A DNA stretch of 64,000 nucleotides from Calcarisporiella thermophila CBS 279.70 (Eukaryota; Calcarisporiellomycota): NCBI RefSeq assembly GCF_041956535.1, contig NW_027192194.1, forward strand, positions 943,103 to 1,007,102, given 5' to 3'. The translations under genes were made by a program, and so were the position numbers. Of the stretch, positions 20,593 to 32,090 are shown piece after piece; position 1 is the first letter of the stretch, and each line of letters begins with the position of its first letter. The notes beneath the pieces are model-generated. The model made no database searches. It saw only the letters and a program-made list of their open reading frames with translations, and had not been told where the DNA came from.

Positions 20593-22133
20593 CTGCATGG
20601 TAGCCATCTATGAATAGGCTTTGACAAAGCCCTTCGGCAGAAAAGTTTTTAATGAGTCAGATCATACTAGTAGTTTCTTTTTTCGTACCATGAAAATTAT
20701 TTTCTTGCAACCGATACAAATAAAACAAAAAAAAATCATATTATGGCCATTTTTTTCACTATGCATGGCTTTTGCTTGAGCAAATCTACTTTGCGACATT
20801 TTGAATGGATTATGATTCTCAATATATCTTCATTTTAAGTGGGAATAATCGCCACTAACACGTGTCACTCTGGGTTTTACCTTGTATGTAGTGCTTACCC
20901 ACATTAAATTGTATCTTTATATCACCTCGCAAAATTGCGAGTAGGCGCATGACATCTAACCTCTGCAGGCCCAGTAGGCCCATCAACTCCTTAATAATTA
21001 TGTTAGGGTTGCCCGGGTTAAAATCATGCCACCAGTACAATAACTTCAGTTGATTCAGGGCGTTTAAGATTATATTTTTATCGGGTCCTTTGCTCATTCT
21101 GAAAGTATGAAATTCGGCTGTTTTCTTGTTATTTTAGCACGTATGGTAGCCATTCTTTTAAAGAGAATATACGATGCATACCAGAATGTTCCATATCTTA
21201 AATTTTGTGACAGACACCGAGCACCTCAACTATTCTTGCTTTGTTTACACTTCGGTGAACAGCATTTGAAAGATTCATTCTAACAAAATATTTCTTTGCC
21301 TACTATCAAACCTTGCTCATCGAAATCACTAGATTTCTAAGCAATGTTAGCGAATCAAAGAGGTTGTTATTGGCCAGCTAACAAAATGACCACAAAAGTG
21401 TAGAAAGATAACTTTGGTGGTGATAAGGTGTAGGCCTTGGGAGAAAACGATACAAAGGAGAAAATTCACAGTAGTTCAACACATTTCAGGACAAATAATG
21501 CTGTGATAAATGAACGCGTGTTTATTTTTGAAATGAAGTCGAGAAAGAGTAATTTTATGGAAACAAGAGTATTTGCTTCTTATTTATATATAAAGAGCTT
21601 CTACGTCATTATGTGTCGCAGCATTTTGATTGAATGTAAGTTGAATAACTAAGTTTGACAACCGACCATGTTTCAGGGCTTTTTGATATTTTGGAGTGCT
21701 CGGATTTACTTTGTAAATCAGGAAGGACTGGTAGCTATACAATAAATGTAATCAAAATTAAGATTGCAAAAATAAAAAAAAATTGATGATTGCTCGGCAA
21801 TCGAGTACATTATTATCTATTTTTATCAGCTATTTTGACATGGATCCAAACAGCCATTCTACATTAGATATTAAGCATGGTATATCCGATGTTTGACCAA
21901 GTTTTCCGGTTGGATTAAATGTGACTTTGAACTTGTTTATAGGCCTCACCCCTAAATCTGGATTAAACCGAGTGATTTACTTGGTTTATTCAGCTTTAAT
22001 TAAAGAGCGAAGGAACACAAAGGCAAGCCCTAATTTACTTTATATGAAATATTAGGATAAATTATCAAACAAACTATCAACATATTGAAGAAAATAGTAA
22101 CTAATTCACATACAAATTCCGTCCAAAGCTACC
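20593..22133. other. AT-rich convergent spacer
   Basis: 1.5 kb between the convergent 3' ends of SOD and APC7. The minus-strand frame at 20855-21097 (80 codons, MSKGPDKNIILNALNQLKLL start) has no recognisable domain, but its composition is more protein-like than its surroundings, so it could be a gene relic. Near 21972-21994 there is an imperfect inverted repeat (AACCGAGT / ACTTGGTT). I see no intact mobile element or terminal repeats. Confidence 0.35.
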
Positions 22134-24814
22134 TCATAACACGTCATCCATCTCTCCCTCCATTGTGTCGTCCATTTCACCATAGTATTCATCTTCTCCA
22201 TCTAGGATATCTTCATCCTCCTCTACGAGGCCTTCTTCGTCCTCCTCATCATCATTGCCGTTTAAGAAGCGCTCAGCACGATTAAGGCCCTGTTTTGCTT
22301 GTTCATAATCGGAATTGATACTAAATAATATCAGAAAATTAGCGTATAGGTTTGAATGCAAGTCGAATATCTCTACCAACCTTAATGCCATATTATAATG
22401 CTGCATAGCGCGAGAATAATCATTCGCAAGCAGGCAAATGTCCCCAATGCGTGTATATATCATTTCGGCAGGATGATGATCTAGCTGACTACTTAAACTG
22501 GAAAAAAGAAATAGGATATATCAAACCCGAAAATCTTATGCTTTAGAGCCGCTATCCATACACTTCTATCGACTCCTCCCACATCTGTTCAAACACGTTT
22601 ACGGACACCAGTGCCATCACAGCCTCCAGACATCGTGGATCGATCTTTAAAGCGTCGTAGAATGCTTTTCGGGCCTAGTTTCAAGCAGAGATTACAATTA
22701 ATGAAAGCTTCAAGCGGGGAGTTGAGTCGGGAATAACACCTTATCTCGTGATTCAGCATTCTGTGAAAGCACAATTCCATACAATGTCAGTGCTCTTGGG
22801 TTGGTTGGCATCACCTCCATGATTTCTTGAGCAAGATTATATGCCTCTTGTGTCCTTCGGAGCCCAATTAATGTATCCACGAGCCCTGGGCATATAAGAA
22901 AATATAAAAAATGTTTTTGACCTTCAAAAAAAACTTTCTGCCTTTACCTTGATACACTTCGAAGCTCTGTGATAGCCTGTAGGCTTTTCGGTACACAAAG
23001 TTTGCCTCTGTAAACTGGTGTGTGGTGATCAGCAAAGTTCCTTTGTATAAATCATGTTTAGAGTATATATAAGGTGGCAATTGAATTACTAGCTCTCACC
23101 TTTCGTTATATATGAGGGGACGTGTTTTTCATTCAAGGATATCGCCTATTTCCAACGGCGTGTGAAAAATACATCTTTCCGGACAAAGCCAATGAAGTAC
23201 AAACCTTTTCCGCAAATAGCAGTGCTTTGTCGGTATCCTGCTTTAATTCACAATATCTTGCCATGGCTAACCAGGGTTCAGGCCTCTTGTCGTTAGTGAC
23301 CCGCAAGTCCTCCGCTAGCCTAAAAGTAGATCGTTTTCATATATTCAGGCCTGGAATAGAAAGACAAAAATCAAAAATAAGGAAATCTTACTTGTTGAGG
23401 CGCATGGTTTTGCCTTGAATTCGTAGTAGCTGCGCATATTTGTCCATTCCGTCAAGCATGTATGGGTCCAATGTTCTCACCTATTGGATCATGGTAAGAG
23501 AATGGAATTGAACAATATTAATACCCCAAGGTAGGATGAGTCAAGCGAGGTAAACACCTTTTGATAAGTAAGGGATGCTTCCGTGTGATTGATACATTGC
23601 ATGTGAAGATCTGCAATCAGGACAAGTAGCTCGACATTGTTTCCGTGCTTAAGCTCAAGGGCCTTGAGCCCTTTAAGTGCATCTATTATAAACATTAGGA
23701 AACTCTGATTCCAAAAAAAATTATATTAATGAGCTAGTACCATTGTAACCGTGGTTCGTGCGCTGGTATTCAGCTTCGATATATTTTTGCATCCACTCTT
23801 GTTCAGGGCATTCGGGTATTTGAGAAACTATTTCCTTCAGAGGAATCTTGTGCTTCAACAATCCAATGTAAGCCTCTATTGCGTGTGGCTGATACCTAAA
23901 AATAAAGGGATTAAATAATTGATATAGTACTTTCTATTCCGTGAGCATACCGTATAACTTCTTTGTAATATTCAACTGCGCGTCTGAATGGGTCATAGAT
24001 TAATTTTTTAAAAAACCGCTTCTCTCTACACAATTTTCGCACGCTCACCTTCTTTCACCAAGCTCCTCATTCACATTAGCCAGTAGTAAATACACCTGTG
24101 GTGTGCGTTGTTTGTCTGGAATGCTCTCAAGCTAATTTTCAGAAGAGAAAAAAAGTCATGTTTTCCTACATTCATTTGACTATCGAACAAGGATCCTCAC
24201 TATTGTTACTGCTTGAGGGAATTCCTTTATACTGATGCAGCATTTTGCGTATTTCACCCGAACCTCCGTGTCCCAACCCATTATCATTCGCTTCTTTGTA
24301 GATGCACGCGTTCGGGTGTGTTGAATCGCCTTTTCATAGTAATACTATACCATGTTAAAATACTTTTTGTTGAGATATCCGATTTATTGTTATGAAAATG
24401 CCATGTGGAATGAATTGAATACAAAGTTACCATTGCTCTGCGATACTCCTGCTCCTGATATAGGCAATTTGCATATACTACCAGAAATTCTGGTAGATAT
24501 TGGTTTACCATTGTTTCCGAGTTATGAGTCGCAGTCATTAACATGTTTGCCTTGTATACCGAGAAAAAAAATAATGACATGAGCTAAAAACGAGACCAAC
24601 TATTAACTAAAAAACGAAGTACCATCAATTTCGCAGACGCATAAAGACCGGCATCGTATAACGCGTTGACGCGCTCTAATGCTGTGGATAGATCTGAGCT
24701 AGGGGAGGCTGAGGGTATTGTGGAGGAGGACGGATTTTTGGAAATCTTTCCTCTGTTGCTAGTGTTCAGCGGATTTATGCTGGACATCTTTGGCTGTGAC
24801 GAGGTAGGCCGCAT
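22134..24814 (-). CDS. APC7: Anaphase-promoting complex subunit 7 (TPR protein)
   Basis: Fifteen minus-strand exons join in phase to 585 aa: 24814-24623, 24550-24431, 24344-24201, 24131-24049, 23983-23951, 23895-23741, 23682-23558, 23480-23392, 23319-23205, 23145-23100, 23040-22948, 22885-22740, 22674-22562, 22497-22381, 22320-22134. APC7 is a TPR arm subunit of the APC/C cyclin ubiquitin ligase. Order and spacing follow human APC7: an N-terminal helix pair (LYDAGLYASAKLMANMLM), the QEYRRAMYYYEKAIQ TPR, then the family-typical LESIPDKQRTPQVYLLLAN. Further on are VRTLDPYMLDGMDKYAQLLR, KRPEPWLAMARY and the last TPR YSRAMQHYNMALSIN, and finally an acidic tail (Glu/Asp-rich), as in animals. CDC27 or CDC16 are less likely given the LDPYMLDGMD match. 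The first ATG of two in frame is used (24814; alternative 24787). Confidence 0.85.
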
Positions 24815-25887
24815 TATATCTTGTATGAGGAAATGGTTGCAAATAATAAAGGAACGTGAGTAATATATGAAAAATAGGACTTTTGTGCCAATAAATAAAT
24901 GCAGTCACACTATTTTTTTGCGTCTACTATACGCGATTTGGCTCGTAAGTAGATTGAATCCATGATTCATATTAAAGATAATTCCAGAGTGAAGTAGAAA
25001 ATCAACTATTTTCACGAAAACGATGGCACTAAAGCCAGGAATCGTCCTTAAAAAGATAAATATGTACAGTTGTCTGCATTAAGTTACTCTTTTCTTCTCT
25101 GCTCTCCGGCACTCGCGTTACAACACGTATATTCAATCTATACAATGCAATTTTTCTGTCGTAATAGCGTTCAACAAATTCATACTTTCTAATAGGAATA
25201 TGTCCTGTATTTTGCACTATTAGCTTAGCAACGATCTATGAGATTTCGTCGCGACAACAGTAGATGTACTGCTTTTTTCACTCTCCGTGAAGGATAGGTT
25301 CTCGCACCTGAAGGGCATGACTAGACTTAATTCACCTTATACTGCGCTGAAATCTGAAGAGCCACCGGCCTTGATCTTTTGACTTCATTCGTGAGCTCTT
25401 CATTAAAAGTGATAAGTGGCTTCACTACCCACAATATCTGTTGCACTTCCAAGAAATCCCACTTCTATTCCCTTGACCAGCTTTGAGGCATAGCAGTATA
25501 GCCCTTCTAGTTCAGCCTGATTTATGGTGTATTCCGTTTAGCATTGATACAGATACCAGTTTTGTTAAGCTGGTCCTTGGCACAAGCCTTTTCGATACAA
25601 TTAAATTTTGTGTAGGCTAGAATAATTGTAAGAGCACAAGCTCTCCGTCCCTCGGACTTTTATTTCACCATTCACTGTCTTTTAGCTTCAAGCATCTTTA
25701 AATCATTCAGCAGTTCCTTGTTTTCCAAAACCCGATCTAGTAGCTTGAAGAACATTTGGGGACACTTTTGATTGTGCGTAAATTTTCGGCTCGCTGCTTT
25801 TCCGATCTCAAATATTAACTCAAATACTGCAAATTCCTCTGGGGTTCCTTGTTTTCAGAATTTTGTCCTTAATCAGAGGAAAAAAAG
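24815..25887. promoter_or_regulatory. Divergent promoter region between APC7 and the MAPKK gene
   Basis: 1.07 kb of AT-rich sequence without a supportable gene (the 62-codon minus frame at 25029-25217 looks fortuitous). It should contain both promoters. No clear TATA element or known motif was recognised. Confidence 0.4.
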
Positions 25888-27264
25888 ATGAATCTCTCGT
25901 CATATAAAGACCCATACCCAAACCCTAGTGCTTCTGATGCTCGCCGCCCACCTATGCCTCAACCACGTCTTATAATTCCTACCCAAAATACGAACCCTAT
26001 TCATTCGCGACCAGGGATTGGTCCCATTTTCAAAGATATAGTCAATAGCCTCCCGAAGCCATCCCCCTCGCCCACACCAGGCAAGCAAGCAGCCAACCAT
26101 GGTGATAATGAGTCTTTGAATCAGAGAGATATTCTAGTGTCATCAAAACAAGAGTTGGAGGTGCTGCAGAAGCTTGGTGAAGGAGCAGCAAGTACGGTGC
26201 ATTTAGTAAGACATTTACCAAGCGGGGTGCTAATGGCAAAGAAGGTGATCTTGATTTCAAATTTAGAATATCTGGTTATGTAATCTCTGACCTTTATCTT
26301 AGTCAATTGTAGCTGAGTTTTTCGATACCGATGTCCGGCGACAAGTAATCCGCGAAGTGCAATTCTTGAGCCGATTCGAATCGCCCTATATTGTTTCTTA
26401 TTATGGAGCATATTATGATGATCCTGTGGACAGTATTGTTATTTGCACCGAATATTGCGCTGGCGGATCACTGGAAGCAATCTACAGACAGAGTGCAAAA
26501 CAAGGACTTTATATAAGTGAGGGTGTATTAGGCAAGATTGCTGAAGCGGTATGAATTAGAATTTTTTAAGGAGATCTAATTAGTTTACTTATTGTTATCT
26601 ATCATTCTATCCATATTCCAGGTGCTGAGCGGCCTGGATTATCTTCACGAGCAATGCAAAATCCATCGTGGTTAGTTTATTTAACATTTTGGCCAATTAT
26701 ACAAATTTCTCAATCATCTGGCTCAATTTTTTCTATTGTAGATATTAAACCATCCAATATAGTTGTTACGAAAAAAGGAGAGATCAAACTCTGTGATTTT
26801 GGGGTGAGTGGGGAACTTGTCAATTCAATAGCCGAGACATTTTTGGGAACAAGATATTACATGGCAGTAAGTTACCATTAGTTCAGTTGACTTCTGGCTT
26901 TCATCACTTGACTCTAACATATTAATTATAGCCAGAGCGTATCCGTAATGATCCATATTCTATCCAGTCCGATGTTTGGTCACTTGGCCTCACCCTCCTT
27001 GAGGTGGCTCAGATGAAACCCCTACATCCTCCGAATATGCCGATTTTCGAGCTCGTAACGTGGATTCAGGATGCGCCGATGCCTGAACTTCCAGGAGATC
27101 GTACTGAAGAAGCGCGTGATTTTGTACGCGTTTGTCTAACAAAAGATCCCAGGAGTCGTCCATCTCCAGGGCTATTATTGGGTCATCCTTGGGTTCGGAA
27201 ATGGGTGGATCAAGAGGTAGATTTAGCTCGATGGATTGCAGATGTATGGGGGTGGAACTATTAG
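25888..27264 (+). CDS. MAP kinase kinase, PEK1/MKK1-like
   Basis: Exons 25888-26244, 26303-26548, 26622-26670, 26742-26866 and 26932-27264 (369 aa). A dual-specificity kinase that phosphorylates a MAP kinase TxY loop. Seen: a Pro/Ser-rich N-terminus of about 85 residues, the glycine loop [10 protein letters not shown], Lys in LMAKK, ExxxL in [20 protein letters not shown], the hinge [26 protein letters not shown] followed by an activation loop with [23 protein letters not shown] and [12 protein letters not shown]. The VNSIAxTF loop (Ser and Thr phospho-acceptors) is closest to cell-wall-integrity MKKs such as S. pombe Pek1 and S. cerevisiae Mkk1/2. All catalytic residues are intact. The pathway assignment rests on the loop and is probable. 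Confidence 0.9.
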
Positions 27265-27954
27265 CAAGCCATTATTTCCTCTTTATTTAACATATCATTT
27301 GATTTCTTTATCCAAAGTATTACTTTTTTCTGTTTCTTATAAACTATTCATGCAATTGAAGGGGGGGTGATATTTCTCTGAAATCAACTTTTTTTGGTTC
27401 TCTCTTTTTATTTGTCTTCTTTTTACTTGTTTTAACCTTTTACTTTCTCTTCCTCCTTTCATCTCTCCAATGGAACTTTTTAAATAGTATTGGGGATTTG
27501 ATAGATCTGTTACTACACCATCCATGCTCTTGACTAATATCCGCTTCAACGATTACATTATGTGTTTAATTCTCTAGAAAATTTGTTTAAAAAATAAAGA
27601 AAAAAAAAACAAACAGTTCTACCATGAATAAATGAGTGTCGAATGAAATTGGCTATGTAAATGCATATGATTTAATTTGAAGGGAGACATTCTGATCAAA
27701 ATTTTGTTTTAGAAATTGCTTGATAAAATTGTACATAAGGCCCAATGTTCTATTCCAAAAATAAGTCCTATGAGAGTCTACAACAAGTTGTATATACTGT
27801 AAAAGTTGATCGGAAGGGTAAATACAATAACGGGAATACTAGTACAACACTATCATTTTGAATTTAAAATGTGGAGAATATGCATAATGAAAATAACAAA
27901 ACGCCCTGCGTTTAAAGAAATTATCTATTCCTCATTGGGAAAAAAGAAGCTAAT
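27265..27954. other. Convergent 3' spacer
   Basis: 690 bp of AT-rich sequence between the 3' ends of the MAPKK gene and the LPMO-like gene, with poly-A and T-rich tracts (near 27590 and 27390). No gene seen. Confidence 0.5.
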
Positions 27955-28806
27955 TTACTTCTGTTTGCGTTCACGACAGTTTTCCCGACGGCTTTTGCGA
28001 CTCGTCTTGTTGCCCTTGTTCTTTTTTGATTTCTTTTTGGGCTTTTCCGTCTCAGTCGAGGGCGTAGTGTTTGACTCTGGCTCGACCTGCTCGGCGGGGT
28101 CTGCTTGCTCGACAGGCGCTTGATCGGTGGGCTCAGTTTGTTCAGCGGGTTCAGCTTGTTCAGCGGGTTCTGCTTCCTCAGTCGACTCTGCCTGATCTTG
28201 CTGTGCGGGCACAGCTCCTTGTGATTGTGCTGCCTTAAGGTTCGCGGCAGGCTTAGATTGAGCAACAGGTCCAACTGCAGACTGCTTGGATTCCTTTGAT
28301 GCCTGAGCAGCTTGTTCAGCTTTTCCTCCCGAGCTCTCACCAGATCCATTAATGGCAATATCGGCGCAGTTCAAGTAGGTTTCCCCTGTGTTCTTTGCGA
28401 GCCATCTAAACCTCAGAGTGCATTTGTCACACTTGGCGTCGGAAGGAAGTGGAACAGTTGTGCTGAACATGCCGTTCGTATCAGCGCAGTTTGGCAGCGT
28501 TTTCAAAGTTTTGAAATCACCATCTTGCCCGTCGGTCGAGAGTTCCAGGAAGCAGGGGCCACCGTGGAAAGCAGTAATTTGCCACTGAACCGGGATTGCG
28601 CTGCCAGATTTATATGTTTTCTGGACACCACCGGAGGGGAGTCCACCACATGGGAAATTGGTATTTGGAGAACGAGCGAACGTAAAACCCTCTCCGCTGT
28701 CGCCAGGTTTAAGGCGGATAGGGGGATCGACCATGCGACCATGAGCAGCTACAAGGGTGATGAAGGAGAGTGCGGTGGAGACAAGGAAGGTAACTTTAGC
28801 GTGCAT
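27955..28806 (-). CDS. Secreted LPMO-like (chitin-binding type-4) protein with charged tail
   Basis: Single-exon minus-strand gene, 283 aa. A signal peptide ending VAA is followed directly by HGRMVDPP, so the mature protein would begin with His22, the first ligand of a copper histidine brace. A second His lies in ITAFHGGPCFLELS (His81), and eight or more Cys suggest disulfides (FPCGGLP, LPNCADTNGMF, AKCDKCTLRFRWLA, YLNCADIAI). This pattern matches lytic polysaccharide monooxygenase-like domains (AA10/AA15-type, chitin-binding type 4), which oxidatively cleave chitin or cellulose. After residue 160 a Gln/Ala/Glu-rich linker has PAEQ-type repeats, and a strongly basic tail (KKKSKKNKGNKTSRKSRRE) ends the protein. 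The exact AA family is undetermined and catalysis is not proven. Wall remodelling or a copper-binding role are both possible. Confidence 0.8.
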   Translation of the reverse strand: MHAKVTFLVSTALSFITLVAAHGRMVDPPIRLKPGDSGEGFTFARSPNTNFPCGGLPSGGVQKTYKSGSAIPVQWQITAFHGGPCFLELSTDGQDGDFKTLKTLPNCADTNGMFSTTVPLPSDAKCDKCTLRFRWLAKNTGETYLNCADIAINGSGESSGGKAEQAAQASKESKQSAVGPVAQSKPAANLKAAQSQGAVPAQQDQAESTEEAEPAEQAEPAEQTEPTDQAPVEQADPAEQVEPESNTTPSTETEKPKKKSKKNKGNKTSRKSRRENCRERKQK

Positions 28807-29613
28807 TGTGAAAAGTTAAAGGAGGATTGTAGGTTATGGATAAAGTCGGCCTGCGACGAGATAAGCTATAAGGGAATATACGGTAAAGATAGAGAAAATT
28901 TCCACCCGGGAAAGTCGGTGTAGTGTATGGAAGGGTTGGATGAGGAATGTGCTTATTAATTTACGAAGAGAATGAAGGTATTTATAAAGTCTTGGTATTA
29001 TATCCCCTTAAGATTCAACATTAACACTTCCGAAGCAAGCTCATTTGTCCAAATTAATTAAAGGCAGTCACAATTTTCTTGGCCAGTCAAAAGTTTTATC
29101 GAGAAACAAAATGAAGCGACGGGTAGTAATAAACGAGAGACATTCGTTCCTTAGCGGGCACAGTCCCTTACCGACAGTCAACTAATGCTTCGCTTGGGCC
29201 TTAATTTCTTGGGTCGTATTATCGCCGTTGGTTCTTCCCAAAATGAGGTTTCTTCGGAGGTCGGACTATGGCCTTTTTCCACTGCTCACTCGGCTTAGCC
29301 TCCGCAGTAATAGCGGTGCAGAAGCAAATTAATAAAAGTAAGAATGGTTCTGTCTCAATAATGGCTCGATCCGAAGCACTTTTATGGTTGATTTCCAAGA
29401 GGAAAATAACGCAGCGGAGAAGAAAATATTTTCATCGATTTCAAGTACATTCAGAAATATTCCATTATGTGTCGTAATTAGTAAGACGAAATATTAGAAA
29501 GTCTTGAATACCATAGAGTTGAGTCTAAACCGAAAGTGAATATTGTAAAAAATAAAAAATACAGAAAAATGTGACATCTTATCAAAAAAGTTTAGGAAAT
29601 AAATCAGATAGAT
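28807..29613. promoter_or_regulatory. Upstream region of the LPMO-like gene and 3' flank of RRG7
   Basis: 807 bp. On the minus strand TATAAATA (plus 28979-28986) lies about 175 bp upstream of the LPMO-like ATG and is a plausible TATA box. The 69-codon plus frame at 29268-29477 has no recognisable feature and is not called. Confidence 0.4.
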
Positions 29614-30306
29614 TCATCCTTGCCACGATAACACAACTTCGCTCACTTTCCCATCCTCTGCATATAGGGCAGACACGCACCACTCAGCTAATCTCAATTC
29701 CTTCTCGGCAGCTATATTCCATACCAAACTCTTACAACGACCACCTTCCACTATTGCTAGGGCAAGCGGAACTGCCGAAGTTGTAAACGCGCTCGTTGCC
29801 ATTCTCGTAAATCCATGCTTATGCGCCACAAGTAGTCCAAGTGTGCCAGGAGATTCACTCGCAACTGTGCCAGCCAGTTCACGAATATGAGCAGGTCCAA
29901 TTGACCGGGTACGCGACCACTTACATTGGCCGACAACAGGTATTGAGGTGGGGGGATGTGTAAGTGTCCAACGTCCACGAAAATCTATCCCTCTGTCATT
30001 AGTACCTCCGGAACGACGCGAGTCAATTCCTAAACGGCGAAATGCCTCCACTACTTCAAATTCGAAATTCCGAGCGGCACGATATGTCAAGCTGCGCCGA
30101 TTTGACTCAGTAGAGTCACGGGTATCTGTCGTGGATGAAGGAGATGTTGAATCTGAAGAGAGTGCCGATTTGGAAAGCGAAGAGGTCTTTTTTGATGCTA
30201 TCGATTTGGAAGCAAAACTTCGAAATAATATGCTATACGCTGCGCACGTATAGGCAAGACGAAACTGCGGTAAAGCGTGTATTCTTGTTAGAGGTGATGG
30301 TATCAT
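29614..30306 (-). CDS. RRG7-like mitochondrial protein with restriction-endonuclease fold
   Basis: Single-exon minus-strand gene, 230 aa. The N-terminus (MIPSPLTRIHALPQFRLAYT...) is Arg/Ser-rich without acidic residues for 50 residues, as in a mitochondrial presequence. The core FEVVEAFRRLGIDSRRSGG - DRGIDFRGRW - VVGQCKWSRT - LLVAHKHGFTRMA matches the fungal 'required for respiratory growth protein 7' family, a PD-(D/E)xK fold related to Mrr-type restriction enzymes. The putative catalytic set is Asp in GIDFRG and Q-x-K in GQCKW, so nuclease chemistry may be retained. The substrate is unknown. It is divergent from the PHD-F-box gene, with only 116 bp between the ATGs. Confidence 0.82.
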   Translation of the reverse strand: MIPSPLTRIHALPQFRLAYTCAAYSILFRSFASKSIASKKTSSLSKSALSSDSTSPSSTTDTRDSTESNRRSLTYRAARNFEFEVVEAFRRLGIDSRRSGGTNDRGIDFRGRWTLTHPPTSIPVVGQCKWSRTRSIGPAHIRELAGTVASESPGTLGLLVAHKHGFTRMATSAFTTSAVPLALAIVEGGRCKSLVWNIAAEKELRLAEWCVSALYAEDGKVSEVVLSWQG

Positions 30307-30422
30307 GTCGATCTATTGATCTTGGAAAATTGAGTGACTCGAAAAATAAATGAACTGTGCCACATCGATTGGAATAACGCGAAAAACACGAGACGCGATC
30401 AATCTTTCATGACCAAGATTCC
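30307..30422. promoter_or_regulatory. Short bidirectional promoter, RRG7-like / PHD-F-box
   Basis: Only 116 bp separate the two divergent ATGs, so both promoters and 5' leaders must overlap here or extend into the neighbouring genes. No TATA box is obvious. Confidence 0.6.
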
Positions 30423-32090
30423 ATGAAGAGGAAGAAAGCACGAACTAATAAAGGCAAGAAGGAACCTCAAGAGAATGCAGTAGTCTTTGGTAAATCGTGT
30501 CTATGTGGAGAACATGAATATGGATTTATGGTAAATTTAATCTGTACCTTGGCTGTCACCAGCGGAAATTTTATATTCAATATGCTCTCTGATTTCAGAT
30601 ATGCTGTGATTTTTGTGATGTTTGGTACCATGGTCATTGCGTTAAGGTTTTTCAATTTGTAAATTTTCGCATGTCTATTATTCTAATTTTGTATTATTAT
30701 TGAGTTTAGATATCGCGAAAATCTTCTTTGAAGATTGGTCGCTACCAGTGCCCGCGGTGTGCTGGGGATATAAAACCAGGAGAATGTGCAATATCGAAAC
30801 TAAATGATGATTGCTTACTCCACATTTTTTCTTTTATAACACCGTGCCCTCGAATTTTGGGAATTCTGGCGGGGGTATGCCGGAGATGGAGGAGACTGCT
30901 GAATCATCCATGTATTGTAAGTGTTTTTTTTTATAACACTTAAGCAGGGACATCATTAATGCATTGTTCATGAATATCTTTAGTGGAGAAATCTTGAAAT
31001 AGATATGATGCAAGTTCGATCTTTTCCGCTCCTTGCTGATACCTATCGTTCACGATTCTCCCATATACGTATTCTCGAAATCCACCTTCCTTCATTTTCA
31101 CCTAACACTAGTTATCTACTTACACCCTCTGACATATCTTCTCTTTCGACTTGTACTTCACTATATCATTTAAGTCTACGTGGTTGTACATTACAAGCGG
31201 TACATGCAGCAGCAGCGGCAATTCCATGGCTTCAAAGCCTTGAATGCACTGATCTGCATATTAGTGATCCTTATCGTGACCGCATTGTTTTTAGCCGATT
31301 CGCCGGGATGCTTTCTCTACGATCGTTGAACATTCACTCTACAGACACTTTCAAAGGCTCCTCATTCAGTTTACACGACGATTTTCCTCCTTTACTTGAA
31401 ACTCTGGCGCTGGACGGTTTTGTAATGTATGGAGTACATGAATGTGAATTTCTGACCAAGTTGCCAAAGCTAAAGAGCCTGTGTTTGGGACCGTGTGCAG
31501 AGTGGGAAAGGGAGTTGTTTGTGGATGGTGTCGGTGGATGTCCTCAACTTGAAGCTCTGACATTGCTTCATTTTAATGGAGATATAGAAGCAGGAGAACC
31601 TATAGTCGAGAAAGACCTTTCTATGGCTCTTCAAGAGTGTCTAGCTAAATTAGCCAACTTGCGCGAGCTATGGATCGGATTTTACCATATGCGCCAAGGC
31701 ATGTTAGAGGATTTGAATGTATGTCCAAACTTAGAAGTTTTCTGCCTGACGAATCGAGTTGCGGAAGTACGAGATGCTACGCATCGATTGCGTGTAGTGG
31801 ACCTAGTATGCAGATGCGTAACGTTAAAAGAATTTTGTTGGGACGTATGGGAAGATGTAGAAAAGGAAATGAAAGTGGTAGAAGAAAGAGGTGTAGATAT
31901 GGAAGTTGAAATGGACGAAGATAATGAAGAAGTCGAAGGAAAACCCGAGGAAAGTGTGAGGTTGGATATACTGATGGAGGATGTAATTGAAATGTTTAGC
32001 GCTCTGGCTCCTCCAGGGCTAAAAATCCGGATATCTGGCGAGAAATTAGAGTGGGTGTATTCTGCTTCTGGAAGAGAGCAATCATATTAA
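30423..32090 (+). CDS. PHD finger - F-box - leucine-rich-repeat protein
   Basis: Exons 30423-30530, 30599-30646, 30710-30916 and 30984-32090 (489 aa). After a basic start, splicing assembles a complete C4HC3 PHD finger: CLC (26, 28), CDFC (39, 42), WYHGHC (His47, Cys50) and CPRC (66, 69), with the conserved Trp45. An F-box follows at about 81-125 (ISKLNDDCLLHIFSFITP ... VCRRWRRLL ... WRNLEI). Then come about 300 residues of leucine-rich repeats (LYHLSLRGC, LQSLECTDLHI, LRSLNIHS, LETLALDGF, LKSLCLGPC), ending in an acidic loop. The F-box should recruit SKP1-cullin, with the LRR as substrate reader and the PHD as histone-tail or protein reader. The order PHD-F-box-LRR is that of FBXL19/KDM2 minus the JmjC and CXXC domains. 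Substrate unknown. Confidence 0.85.
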
